64,000 nucleotides of DNA. Origin: Rhodoblastus sp963703385 (lineage in GTDB: Bacteria > Pseudomonadota > Alphaproteobacteria > Rhizobiales > Beijerinckiaceae). The DNA is taken from contig OY969816.1 in NCBI GenBank assembly GCA_963703385.1, positions 744,001 through 808,000 on the forward strand, given 5' to 3'. This document shows, piece by piece, positions 9,197 to 17,884 of the stretch. The notes below the pieces were generated by a model that saw only the letters and a list, made by a program, of their open reading frames with translations, had not been told where the DNA came from and did no database searches. The position numbers were made by a program, and so were the translations under genes. The first letter of the stretch is position 1, and each line of letters starts with the position of its first letter.

Positions 9197-9616
9197 ATGG
9201 TTACCAATATCCAGGAACTTCGGCCAAAACCGCCTGAAAGCGAGAAGATCACGATCAATATCGGCTATGTCGATCTTGGCCATATCGACCTGCTGGTCCA
9301 GGAAGGTTTTTTCTCCAACCGCACCGATTTTATCCGCACGGCCATCCGGAATCAGCTCGATCGCCATAATGAGGCCGTCAAGCAATCCGTCACCCGGCAC
9401 AAGCTCGACATCGGCTTGCGGCGATATGGCCGCGAGGACCTCGAGGCTGCGCGGAAAAAGGGTGAAACGCTCCACATCCAGGTTCTAGGACTGGCGGTCA
9501 TCACGAATGACGTCTCGCCCGAACTGGCCGCCGAAACGATTGGCTCGATCCACGTTCTTGGCGCACTGCAAGCAAGCCCGGCGGTGAAGGCGGCATTGTC
9601 CGATCGCATCGGCTGA
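9197..9616 (+). CDS. CopG-like ribbon-helix-helix transcriptional regulator
   Basis: A 139-residue protein. Residues about 18-60 form a ribbon-helix-helix DNA-binding domain (beta strand KITINIGYVDLGHIDLL, then helices in FFSNRTDFIRTAIRNQLDRH). The C-terminal half (LHIQVLGLAVITNDVSPELA) may be a small ligand or oligomerisation part. Three in-frame ATGs exist (9173, 9188, 9197); 9197 is preferred because GAGG at 9184-9187 is correctly spaced and the other two overlap the palindrome or the ribosome site. It lies 110 bases upstream of the esterase gene, which it may control. Confidence 0.8.
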   Translation: MVTNIQELRPKPPESEKITINIGYVDLGHIDLLVQEGFFSNRTDFIRTAIRNQLDRHNEAVKQSVTRHKLDIGLRRYGREDLEAARKKGETLHIQVLGLAVITNDVSPELAAETIGSIHVLGALQASPAVKAALSDRIG

Positions 9617-9726
9617 CGCCGCTTCTCTGTCAGCGGACGCGTGAACCCGCGCCTCCGCAAATCATTCCATGCTGGAGACCGTCGCTCATTCGGCGCCTAA
9701 ATTCCAGAGGACCGAGGACCTTTGTC

Positions 9727-10908
9727 ATGAACGCCCCATCAAAGATCGACATGCTTGCGGCGGCTCGCCTCACGCGAGAGGGCCTTCTCCAAGAGGCGAT
9801 GGCCGTTTTGCGCAAATCGCTCTCACTCGGCCCGTCGTCCGACGGCCCATTGGCGTTCGATGCTGGTTCCAAGCCGCTGACGCCGGGAGGCGCGAACCTG
9901 CCGCGGCTTTCGATCGCCAAGGCGCTCGGCGGCCTTGCCCAAGGCATCGGCCGTCTTCGCCCCGCACAGGGTCTCGGCCAACCGCTCGACAAAAGCCTCG
10001 ACGAACTTTTGGCGCCCGCCACTGGCCGCGCTCGGGTTCGCCTGCCGGACGGATCGCGTTTCGAACAACGCAGCTTCGCCAATGCGGCCGGGGTTCGGAC
10101 TTACAAACTCTACGTCCCGAGCGGCTACAGCGGGCAAGCTCTGCCGCTCGTGGTGATGCTGCACGGCTGCACTCAATCGCCCGACGATTTTGCCGCCGGC
10201 ACACGGATGAATGATCTTGCCGAGGAACAGTCTTTCCTCGTCGCTTATCCAGCGCAGTGCCGTTCGGCCAATGTCGGAAAGTGCTGGAACTGGTTCAACT
10301 CCGACGATCAGCAGCGTGATCGGGGCGAGCCCTCGCTGATCGCGGGAATCACGCGTCAGATCATGCAGGATTTTCCCGTCGAGCCTGGACGCGTTTATAT
10401 CGCCGGCCTGTCGGCCGGCGGCGCCGCGGCGGCGATCATCGGCGCGGTCTACCCGGATATCTATGGGGCGATCGGCGTTCATTCCGGATTGCCCCATGGC
10501 GCCGCGAGCGACATGCCGTCGGCCTTCGCCGCAATGAAACAGGGCGGCCCGCCGGCTGCACGGTCACGGCGGCGCGACAGAACCTCGACATCTGTCCCGG
10601 CCATCGTCTTCCATGGCGATCGCGACACGACGGTGCATCCCGTCAATGGCGATGAGGTCATCGCTCAGGCCAAAGCTGGAGCGGACTTCTTTGTGGCGGT
10701 CAGCAGCGGAATCGCCGCCGGGGGGCGCAAATACACGCGCACCGTTCACGCTGACGAAAACGGCCGGCCGATGATTGAGCACTGGGTTCTCCATGGATCT
10801 GGCCATGCTTGGTCGGGCGGGAGCGCCGCCGGGTCGTTTACGGACCCGCGTGGACCCGACGCCAGTCGAGAAATGATGCGTTTTTTCGCCCGACACCAAA
10901 CCAGTTGA
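9727..10908 (+). CDS. PHB depolymerase-family esterase (LpqC-like)
   Basis: A 393-residue alpha/beta hydrolase of the polyhydroxybutyrate depolymerase/LpqC family. Visible are the oxyanion segment VVMLHGCTQS (143-151), the nucleophile motif GLSAG with Ser229, the acid residue in GDRDTTV (Asp300) and His360 in GSGHAW. A roughly 120-residue N-terminal extension precedes the catalytic domain. I see no classical signal peptide, so it may act on intracellular short-chain polyester or other esters rather than extracellular polymer. A plausible regulator gene lies directly upstream. Confidence 0.88.
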   Translation: MNAPSKIDMLAAARLTREGLLQEAMAVLRKSLSLGPSSDGPLAFDAGSKPLTPGGANLPRLSIAKALGGLAQGIGRLRPAQGLGQPLDKSLDELLAPATGRARVRLPDGSRFEQRSFANAAGVRTYKLYVPSGYSGQALPLVVMLHGCTQSPDDFAAGTRMNDLAEEQSFLVAYPAQCRSANVGKCWNWFNSDDQQRDRGEPSLIAGITRQIMQDFPVEPGRVYIAGLSAGGAAAAIIGAVYPDIYGAIGVHSGLPHGAASDMPSAFAAMKQGGPPAARSRRRDRTSTSVPAIVFHGDRDTTVHPVNGDEVIAQAKAGADFFVAVSSGIAAGGRKYTRTVHADENGRPMIEHWVLHGSGHAWSGGSAAGSFTDPRGPDASREMMRFFARHQTS

Positions 10909-11032
10909 TCGCGCTGCAAGCCCGCGGGTTTGGCGTGGTCTGTGGCGGCTGCCTTTTATGCGCAGAGACGGTTACCGACGAATCTCAAAGGTCGGCCTCG
11001 CGCCAGAAGCGGGAATTCGCAATTGGTCGGCT

Positions 11033-11230
11033 TTAATTCCGGAGTCGAACCCGAAGAGCCTTTTGGGCTTTCTTCACGATGGCCGCAGCAATGCCATCAG
11101 CGGTCGTTTTGGGGGACCGTCGAACGCGTCGAATTCGCTCAAAACCGAGCCGCCGACCCTTGACCCGTTCGAGAACAGCATCGACTTTCAGCGGCCGTTC
11201 GTTCAACGTGCCTGGCCCGCCGCTCAGCAT
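11033..11230 (-). CDS. Possible small basic protein coupled to the TetR gene
   Basis: A 65-residue open frame whose ATG (11230) overlaps the end of the TetR gene in an ATGCTGA arrangement, typical of translational coupling. The product is basic and ends in KKAQKALRVRLRN. I do not recognise it. The coupling is the only positive evidence, so it may be a chance frame. Bases 10909-11032 show no gene. Confidence 0.35.
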   Translation of the reverse strand: MLSGGPGTLNERPLKVDAVLERVKGRRLGFERIRRVRRSPKTTADGIAAAIVKKAQKALRVRLRN

Positions 11231-11892
11231 GAAACGGCGTTCCGTCCGGCGCCGCGCAGGAACAGCGCGGCGCAGGCTTTGGCGCGCGTTTCGATCTCCT
11301 GCGTCGTAGGGGCGGGGCGCTGGCCGAGCATGGCCGCGCGCTGCGGCTCCATGATCATCATGCCGCGCAGCATTTCGCTGGCGGCGCCAGGATCGTCGAG
11401 GTCGAGCAGGCCCTTCCGGCATTGCTCCTTCAACCAGGCCGCCATGGCCTCATTGGTTTTCACCATGGCGCCTTCATAAAAGGCCTGGCCGATTTCAGGA
11501 AACCTTTCGCTTTCGCTCAGCACCAGGCGCACCAGCGCGATCACTTCCGGATCGAGGGTCAATTGCCCGAAGGCGGTCAAAATCCGCGTCAAAGCGGCGG
11601 GTGTATCGAGCGCGCCGACTTGCTTTTCGTCGATCGCCAGCATGAATTCGCCGATCCGTTCGGAAACGACATTGCGAAAAAGTTTGGCTTTGCTCGGCGC
11701 GAGCCGGTAGAGCGTCTTGGTCGAGACGCCGGCGCGCTGCGCCACCGCGTTCATCGACGCGCCGGCATAGCCGCGCGCGAGAAACTCGTCGCGCGCAGCC
11801 TGGACGATCAAGGCGAGCGTTTCCTCGTCGGGACGGATCTGTGGGCGACCGCGGCCGCGGCGCGCCTCGTTTGCATTTTTAACTACGGCCAT
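11224..11892 (-). CDS. TetR/AcrR family transcriptional repressor
   Basis: A 222-residue regulator with an N-terminal helix-turn-helix (ALIVQAARDEFLARGYAGAS, then VAQRAGVSTKTLYR) and a C-terminal ligand and dimerisation domain of the AefR-like type. It is divergent from an EmrAB-like exporter, the usual arrangement for a drug-responsive local repressor of efflux. The start at 11892 places the HTH at residues 26-70. A longer upstream frame would run through the promoter region and is rejected. Confidence 0.9.
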   Translation of the reverse strand: MAVVKNANEARRGRGRPQIRPDEETLALIVQAARDEFLARGYAGASMNAVAQRAGVSTKTLYRLAPSKAKLFRNVVSERIGEFMLAIDEKQVGALDTPAALTRILTAFGQLTLDPEVIALVRLVLSESERFPEIGQAFYEGAMVKTNEAMAAWLKEQCRKGLLDLDDPGAASEMLRGMMIMEPQRAAMLGQRPAPTTQEIETRAKACAALFLRGAGRNAVSC

Positions 11893-11906
11893 TTTCCAAA
11901 TTCCAA

Positions 11907-11972
11907 TTGACGGGACGAAGTTCTGGTATATTTTGAAAAATACATCGTTTCCAAAAAAACGGCAAGCCGTTT
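11907..11972. promoter_or_regulatory. Divergent tetR/emrA control region with inverted repeats
   Basis: A possible plus-strand promoter has TTGACG (11907-11912) and TATTTT (11929-11934) with a 16-base spacer. A near-palindrome GTATATTTTGAAAAATAC covers the -10, and a perfect inverted repeat AAACGGCAAGCCGTTT lies at 11957-11972. Either could be the TetR operator. Confidence 0.45.
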
Positions 11973-12004
11973 CAACCGGGGCCTCACCAGACGGGAGCAG
12001 GAAG

Positions 12005-13276
12005 ATGACCGAGCTCAATGACGCCCAGATTCTTGACGCCGCAGTCGCTGTCGAGGCGTTCGAGGAATATCCATCGGCGACGGCTCCCTTCGCTCCAGTC
12101 AAGACGCGCTCCCAGGTCGTCGAGGCCCTGAAGCCTCAGGCGACCGAAATCGAAGCCTTCGTCCCAGCGATCGAGCCGCAAAAGGCGGTGGGCGGCCAAA
12201 AAGGCTACGTCAACGACTTCATCAAAAAAACGCTTCTCGTGGGGATTGGCCTCGCGGCGCTCACCGCCGCCGTCTATTACGGCGAGCGCTATTGGACGGT
12301 CGGCCGTTTCGAGGTGTCCACCGACGACGCCTATGTCAAGGCCGACAATACGACCATTGCGCCGAAGGTGGCCGGCTATATCGCCCGGGTCCTGGTTGAC
12401 GACAATGAAAAGGTCAAGGCCGGCCAGGTTCTCGCCCGCATCGACGACCGCGACTTCAAGGTGGCGGTGGAACAGGCTAACGCCGAAGTCGCCGCCGCCA
12501 AGGCTGCGATCGCCGACAAGCAGGCTGCGCTCGGGGCCCAGCAGTCCACTATCGACGCGGCGCGCGCCAATGTCGCGGCCGACGAGGCCAATGCAACCTT
12601 CGCCGCTCAGGAGAACAAGCGTTATTCCGATCTGGCCAAGACCGGCTTCGGCAGTGTGCAGAACGCCCAGCAGGCCCATTCGCGCTGGCTCGCCGCGCAG
12701 GCCGCGGTGACGCGCGATCAGGCGGCCTTTGACGCCGCCCGCAAGCAGCTCGACGTGGTGAACGCCGGACTGCAGCAGGCCGAGGCCAATCTGTCACGCG
12801 CCCAGGCTGCGCTCAATCAGGCAGAGCTGAACCTGTCCTACACGACCATCCTCGCTCCGGTCGCGGGTGAGGTCGGCGCCCGCAGCTTGCGGGTGGGCCA
12901 ATATGTTCAGGCCGGAACCCAGCTGATGGCTGTCGTCCCGACCCAGGCCGCCTATATCATCGCCAATTACAAGGAGACGCAGCTCGCCGACGTGCGTCCT
13001 GGCCAGGCGGCGGAGATCGAAGTCGACATGTTCCCGGGCAAGGTCCTTAAAGGCCGCGTCGACTCGCTCGCGCCGGCGAGCGGGCAGGAATTCGCTTTGC
13101 TGCCGCCCGACAACGCCACCGGCAATTTCACCAAGGTGGTGCAGCGCATTCCGGTGAAGATCATTCTCGACGGCGGCGACAGCGGGAATCTGGTGCTGCG
13201 TCCGGGGATATCGGTCATTCCGACCATCGACACCAGGACCGCGGCTCCACAGACCCAGATCGCCAGCCGAAGCTGA
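12005..13276 (+). CDS. HlyD/EmrA-family membrane fusion protein
   Basis: A 423-residue periplasmic adaptor of a tripartite efflux pump. A cytoplasmic N-terminal tail of about 74 residues is followed by one transmembrane helix (about 75-92), a biotinyl/lipoyl half-domain (STDDAYVKADNTTIAPKVAG), a long Ala-rich coiled-coil hairpin, the second lipoyl half (TILAPVAGEVGARSL) and a beta-barrel. ATG 12005 has GGGAGCAGGAAG upstream. The tail is longer than in E. coli EmrA. The next gene encodes the matching EmrB-type transporter 28 bases away, so the two form an operon. Confidence 0.92.
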   Translation: MTELNDAQILDAAVAVEAFEEYPSATAPFAPVKTRSQVVEALKPQATEIEAFVPAIEPQKAVGGQKGYVNDFIKKTLLVGIGLAALTAAVYYGERYWTVGRFEVSTDDAYVKADNTTIAPKVAGYIARVLVDDNEKVKAGQVLARIDDRDFKVAVEQANAEVAAAKAAIADKQAALGAQQSTIDAARANVAADEANATFAAQENKRYSDLAKTGFGSVQNAQQAHSRWLAAQAAVTRDQAAFDAARKQLDVVNAGLQQAEANLSRAQAALNQAELNLSYTTILAPVAGEVGARSLRVGQYVQAGTQLMAVVPTQAAYIIANYKETQLADVRPGQAAEIEVDMFPGKVLKGRVDSLAPASGQEFALLPPDNATGNFTKVVQRIPVKIILDGGDSGNLVLRPGISVIPTIDTRTAAPQTQIASRS

Positions 13277-13304
13277 AACCTTTCGCCTTTTTGGGGGGAA
13301 GATC

Positions 13305-14927
13305 ATGTCGAACGCCGCAAAAGCCGCCGCCGTCCCGGTCCCGCCAGGAGCGTCCTTTCCAGCGGGGCAGGGCGCCTTGGAAAAGGCGAGCCTCTCCGTC
13401 TGGATCGCCGTCGGCGCCACGATGATCGGCGCCTTCATGGCGATCCTGAACATCCAGATCACTAACGCCTCCCTGCTCGACATCGAAGGCGGAATCGGGA
13501 CCGGCGTCGACAATGGGGCCTGGATATCGACGTCCTACCTCATCGGCGAAATCGTCGTCATCCCGCTCACCGATTATCTGAGCCAGGTCTTTTCCTTCCG
13601 CCGCTACATTCTGGTGAACACCATCCTGTTCGCCGTCTTTTCCATGGCCTGCGCCTTCACCCACGATCTCGGCTCAATGATTGCTACACGCGGCCTACAG
13701 GGTTTTGCCGGCGGCGTGCTGATCCCGATGGCCTTCACCGCCGTCCTGACCAAACTGCCCAGGTCGCAGCAGCCCATCGGCCTCGCCATGTTCGCGGTCG
13801 CCGTCACCTTCGCCCCGGCGATCGGCCCGACCATCGGCGGCTATCTCACCGAGACTTACGGCTGGCAGAGCATATTCTTCGTCAACACGGCGCCGAGCAT
13901 CCTCATGGTGATCGCCCTCTCCTTTACCCTTGAGCGCGAGCCCATGCGTCTCGACCTGCTCAAGCAAGGCGACTGGACCGGCATTGTCACCATGGCGATC
14001 GGCCTGGCCTCGTTGCAGACGGTGCTGGAGGAGGGCAACAAGGACGACTGGTTCGCCTCGCCGCTGATCCGCGACTTAGGCGTCGTCGCGTTCGTCTTCC
14101 TGGCGCTGTTCATCGCCATCGAACTGGCGACGAAAAAGCCGCTGGTCAATCTTCGCCTGCTGAAGCGGCGCAACTTCCTGGTTGGCGTCATCGCCAACAC
14201 CCTGCTTGGCTTCGCCTTGTTCGGCACGATCTACGTCCTGCCGCAATATTTAGGCCAGGCGCAGCGCTACAATGCCGAGCAGATCGGCGCGGTCCTGGCG
14301 TGGACGGGATTGCCGCAACTCTTTCTCATCCCCTTCGTGCCGCTGCTGATGAAAAAATTCGACGCGCGCTATATCGCCTTCGTCGGCACGGCGATTTTCG
14401 CCGCCAGCAGCTTCATGGACGTGACCCTGTCGCTCAATTTTTCCGGCGACCAGTTTTTTGCCCCGGATGTAGTGCGCGCCATCGGCCAGGCGCTGGTGCT
14501 GACGCCGGTCAGCGCCATCGTCGCGGCGGGCGTCGCGCCGAGCGAGGCGGGCGCGGCTTCCGGCCTATCGAACATGCTGCGCAATCTCGGCGGCGCAGTC
14601 GGCACGGCGACGCTCGCGACCCTCATCACCAAGCGCGAGCAATTTCATTCCAACATCATCGGCCAGTCGGTGACGCTCTATTCGGATGAAACGCGGCGGC
14701 GGATCGCCGATCTGACCCATTATTTCCTGGCGCACGGAATTTCCGACGCCGTCGCGGCGCAGGCCAGGGCGATCGCCGCTATCGGCGCCGCGGTCAGGCG
14801 CCAGGCGCTGATCCTCGCCTTCGGCGACGCCTTTGCGGCGATCGGCGTCGTCCTGCTGCTTTCCGCGGCGGCGCTGCTGTTCGCCTCGAAAATGAAGCCT
14901 TCCGCCGGCGCGGCGGGGGCTCACTGA
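13305..14927 (+). CDS. DHA2-family MFS multidrug transporter (EmrB-like)
   Basis: A 540-residue inner-membrane proton antiporter of the 14-helix DHA2 group. The first helix region carries NIQITNASLLDIEG, typical of EmrB/QacA, and the motif C region shows APAIGPTIGGYL. It follows a GGGGGGAAG ribosome site directly after the HlyD gene. The two proteins would span the inner membrane and periplasm; no outer-membrane TolC gene is in the cluster, so an unlinked one is presumed. Confidence 0.93.
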   Translation: MSNAAKAAAVPVPPGASFPAGQGALEKASLSVWIAVGATMIGAFMAILNIQITNASLLDIEGGIGTGVDNGAWISTSYLIGEIVVIPLTDYLSQVFSFRRYILVNTILFAVFSMACAFTHDLGSMIATRGLQGFAGGVLIPMAFTAVLTKLPRSQQPIGLAMFAVAVTFAPAIGPTIGGYLTETYGWQSIFFVNTAPSILMVIALSFTLEREPMRLDLLKQGDWTGIVTMAIGLASLQTVLEEGNKDDWFASPLIRDLGVVAFVFLALFIAIELATKKPLVNLRLLKRRNFLVGVIANTLLGFALFGTIYVLPQYLGQAQRYNAEQIGAVLAWTGLPQLFLIPFVPLLMKKFDARYIAFVGTAIFAASSFMDVTLSLNFSGDQFFAPDVVRAIGQALVLTPVSAIVAAGVAPSEAGAASGLSNMLRNLGGAVGTATLATLITKREQFHSNIIGQSVTLYSDETRRRIADLTHYFLAHGISDAVAAQARAIAAIGAAVRRQALILAFGDAFAAIGVVLLLSAAALLFASKMKPSAGAAGAH

Positions 14928-14983
14928 GGGCCGGAATTTTTAACGGGCCGGCCGGGCGCCGGTGCAAAAGAAGGAGATGCGTC

Positions 14984-15457
14984 ATGACCCAAGCCAATGT
15001 GAACGCGCTTTATCTCGAAGACGTCTTTGTCGGTCAGCGCTTCAAAAGCGCGACCCATTTGCTCGACGCCGAGCAGATCAAGGCCTTCGCCCGGCAATTC
15101 GATCCACAGCCCTTTCATCTCGACGAGGCGGCGGCGCAAGACACGTTTTTCGGCGGCCTCGCGGCGAGCGGCTGGCATGTGGCGGCGATCACCATGAAGC
15201 TGCTCGTCGGCGAAAGCGCGCTGATCGCCGGCGGCATGATCGGCGCCGGCGGCGAAATCGCCTGGCCGCAGCCGACCCGGCCCGGCGACGCCCTGACGGT
15301 GGAAAGCGAGGTGCTCGAGGTGAAGCCGTCGCGCTCCAGGCCGGATCGCGGCATGGTCACCCTGCGCAGCGAAACCCGCAACCAGCGCGGCGAACTGGCG
15401 CAGATCTTCACGGCAAAACTGGTCGTGCCGCGGCGCGGCGCCGAACTGGCCGCCTGA
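14984..15457 (+). CDS. MaoC-like hydratase (hot-dog fold)
   Basis: A 157-residue single hot-dog domain protein. The MaoC/R-specific enoyl-CoA hydratase pattern is visible: FARQFDPQPFHLDEAAA contains the catalytic Asp and His, and ASGWHVAAITMKL forms the long hot-dog helix. The substrate is probably an enoyl thioester, but it is not identified. It follows the efflux operon after 56 bases in the same direction. Confidence 0.88.
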   Translation: MTQANVNALYLEDVFVGQRFKSATHLLDAEQIKAFARQFDPQPFHLDEAAAQDTFFGGLAASGWHVAAITMKLLVGESALIAGGMIGAGGEIAWPQPTRPGDALTVESEVLEVKPSRSRPDRGMVTLRSETRNQRGELAQIFTAKLVVPRRGAELAA

Positions 15458-15529
15458 AGCGGCGGCTGCCCATCCGGGCAGTAGCGGCGCGCGCCAGCAG
15501 GACACAGATTTGGGGAAAGGAGTTTCCCC

Positions 15530-16405
15530 ATGCCATCAATGTCTCTCGAAGCCTTCTCGCAGTCGCTCGCCGATCTCGTCGCGGCCGCATCTGAGCGCGT
15601 CGTCCGCCTGTCCTCCCATCGCGCGCAATCAAGCGGATTTTTTTGGCGGCCCGACACCATCGTTACTTCCGATGAGGCGCTGGCGGAAGAAGGCGACGTT
15701 TCCGTTGTCCTCCCCGGCGGAGAAGTCCGGCCGGCCGAAGTGCTCGGCCGCGATGCGACGACCGACATCGCGCTCCTGCGTGTCGAGGGAGCGAAAATTC
15801 CGCCGGTCTTATTCACAGAAACGCCGATCCGCGTCGGCGCGCTGGCGCTCGCCGTCGGCGCGACCGTGGAGGGCCCGCTTGCCGCGATCGGCTCTGTCGC
15901 CGCCGCGGGGCCGTCCTGGCTGTCGATGCGCGGCGGCAAAATCGACGCGCGCATTGAACTGGACCTGCGCATGCGCCGCGCGGCGCAAGGAGGCGTCGCG
16001 CTCGACGCCTCCGGCCGCGCGATCGGCATGGCGACGTTCGGGCCGCGCCGCCGCGTCCTGGTCATTCCCACGGCGACGATCGAAAGGGTGGCGAGCGTTC
16101 TGGCGAGCGAGGGGCGTGTCCCGCGCGGATTTCTCGGCCTCGGGTTGCAGCCCGTGCGCCTCGAAGACGTGGAAGGCGTCAGCGCGATCATTACCGGCAT
16201 CGTCAAAGACGGACCCGGGGAAAAGGCCGGCGCGCGCCAGGGCGACGTGATCGTCGCATGGAACGGCGCGCCGTTACGCGGGGTCCATTCGCTGTTGCGC
16301 GCGCTTGGGCCCGACAGCGTCGGCGAAAATGTGACGCTCGGCCTGCGCCGCGGCGGCGAAAAGCTCGATTTGGCGCTGATTATTGGCGAAAGGCCCGAGA
16401 ATTGA
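15530..16405 (+). CDS. HtrA-like pseudoprotease with PDZ domain
   Basis: A 291-residue protein with the trypsin-like double barrel (about residues 15-200) and one PDZ domain (about 205-285, RGFLGLGLQPV to ENVTLGLRRGG). Alignment with the active homologue at 16781-17710 shows loss of two catalytic residues: the His position is Glu49 (VTSDEA instead of VTNSHVV) and the Ser position is Gln153 (AAQGGVALD instead of GNSGGPLV). Asp79 is kept in TTDIALLR. There is no signal peptide. It is therefore expected to bind peptides or a partner but not to cleave. It is followed by an overlapping LuxR gene and an active HtrA. Confidence 0.85.
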   Translation: MPSMSLEAFSQSLADLVAAASERVVRLSSHRAQSSGFFWRPDTIVTSDEALAEEGDVSVVLPGGEVRPAEVLGRDATTDIALLRVEGAKIPPVLFTETPIRVGALALAVGATVEGPLAAIGSVAAAGPSWLSMRGGKIDARIELDLRMRRAAQGGVALDASGRAIGMATFGPRRRVLVIPTATIERVASVLASEGRVPRGFLGLGLQPVRLEDVEGVSAIITGIVKDGPGEKAGARQGDVIVAWNGAPLRGVHSLLRALGPDSVGENVTLGLRRGGEKLDLALIIGERPEN

Positions 16406-16773
16406 AGAACAACTCTCCGCTTACCTTCTCACTTGAGATCAGCGACGCCTCGCTCGCCGAACGGGTCGCCGCGTTGTTGCGCGAGGCGCGGGGCTTGCGT
16501 GTCGCGGCTATGGGCGAAACCGCCGATCTCATCGTTATGGAGGCAAGCCCGTCGGAACGCGCGCTCGAACGGAATGCGACTCTGACGCAACGCGAGCTGG
16601 AAGTGCTGCGCCTGCTGGCCGAAGGCGCATCGAACAAGACTATAGCCCGGCGGCTTGGCATTTCAGCCCACACGGCCAAATTCCACGTCGGGCGTCTGCT
16701 CGATAAGCTCGACGCCACTGGACGCACTGACGCGGTCGCTCACGCCGCGCGTCTCGGCGTCCTTCATTTGTAG
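16402..16773 (+). CDS. LuxR-type HTH regulator
   Basis: A 123-residue protein starting at TTG 16402, which overlaps the previous stop (ATTGA). The C-terminal 65 residues are a GerE/LuxR helix-turn-helix (LTQRELEVLRLLAEG, SNKTIARRLGISAHTAKFHV). The N-terminal half is too short for a full receiver domain and has no obvious phosphorylatable Asp, so it resembles a truncated response regulator. No better-spaced ATG exists before the domain. The overlap implies coupled translation with the pseudoprotease, and the active HtrA gene begins 7 bases after its stop. Confidence 0.8.
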   Translation: MKNNSPLTFSLEISDASLAERVAALLREARGLRVAAMGETADLIVMEASPSERALERNATLTQRELEVLRLLAEGASNKTIARRLGISAHTAKFHVGRLLDKLDATGRTDAVAHAARLGVLHL

Positions 16774-16780
16774 GTCCACG

Positions 16781-17710
16781 ATGGAAAACATTCTCGACCA
16801 TTATTCCAGGGCCGTTGTCGGCGTCGCCGAGACGGTTGGGCCGGCCGTGGTTCGCGTGGCGCCTCTGAGCAGGCGTGGCGGCGTCGGTTCCGGTGTGGTC
16901 ATTTCGCCCGACGGCCTCGTCGTCACCAACAGCCATGTCGTCGGCGGCGCCAAAAACCTGCGCCTGTCCTTCCCCGAAGGCGGCGAAACCGACGCGCTGC
17001 TGTTGGGCGACGATCCTGATTCCGATCTGGCCTTGCTGCGCGCCGAACTGCCGCGCGGCGCCTCCGTCGCGCGCCTGGGCAATTCCAAGACGCTGAAGCG
17101 CGGCCAACTGGTTATCGCCATTGGCAATCCGCTTGGCTTCGAGTCGACGGTGACGGCAGGCGTCGTCTCGGCGCTCGGCCGCTCATTGCGCTCGCGCGGC
17201 GGCCGGCTGATCGACGACGTGATCCAGACCGACGCGGCGCTCAATCCCGGCAATTCCGGCGGTCCGCTCGTTTCGGCGAGCGGCGAGGTGATGGGCATCA
17301 ACACCGCCATGATCGCCGGAGCGCAAAATCTCTGTTTCGCCGTGTCAAGCAATACCGCGACTTTCGTCATCAGCGAATTCATCGCCCATGGTCGGGTGCG
17401 GCGCGCCCATCTCGGCATTGCCGCGCAAACAATCCCTCTGCCCCGCCGCCTCGTCGCGGCGACCGGCGCGGCGCCGCGGGCGGCGCGCGTCGGCGAAGTC
17501 GAGCCAGGCGGCCCAGCCGAGCGCGGAGGCCTTCATGTCGGCGACATCGTGCTGAGCCTCGACGGCCGCGCCATCGACGGGGCCGACGATCTAATCCGGT
17601 TGCTCGGCCGCGAGCGCATCGGTCGGCCAACGATCTTGCGGGTCATTCAGGGCGGAAAGCTGAACGAGGTCGAGGTCATTCCGATCGAGCGGACGGCCGA
17701 AGCGGCGTGA
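16781..17710 (+). CDS. HtrA/DegP-like serine protease with one PDZ domain
   Basis: A 309-residue trypsin-like protease. The catalytic triad is His52 (VTNSHVV), Asp82 (DSDLALLR) and Ser159 (NPGNSGGPLV). A PDZ domain occupies about residues 210-300. No signal peptide or membrane anchor is visible at the N-terminus (MENILDHYSRAVVG), which is unusual because DegP/DegQ/DegS act in the periplasm. It is probably cytoplasmic. It forms a three-gene unit with a catalytically dead homologue and a LuxR-type regulator. Confidence 0.92.
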   Translation: MENILDHYSRAVVGVAETVGPAVVRVAPLSRRGGVGSGVVISPDGLVVTNSHVVGGAKNLRLSFPEGGETDALLLGDDPDSDLALLRAELPRGASVARLGNSKTLKRGQLVIAIGNPLGFESTVTAGVVSALGRSLRSRGGRLIDDVIQTDAALNPGNSGGPLVSASGEVMGINTAMIAGAQNLCFAVSSNTATFVISEFIAHGRVRRAHLGIAAQTIPLPRRLVAATGAAPRAARVGEVEPGGPAERGGLHVGDIVLSLDGRAIDGADDLIRLLGRERIGRPTILRVIQGGKLNEVEVIPIERTAEAA

Positions 17711-17884
17711 AGCGTCAAAACGCGTTGCCGCTTAGGTGAAATTGCGCCGGCGCACGATGTCCAATAGCTTTGGTCGTGGCTGTCCGGTGTGTTTTCAAAA
17801 TTTGCGGGACAGCCGTGGCGCGGCTTGCCTTTATCGTCCTTCCGATCGACAATCATCGGGCTCGTATGGCAAAGGTCGAACGAA

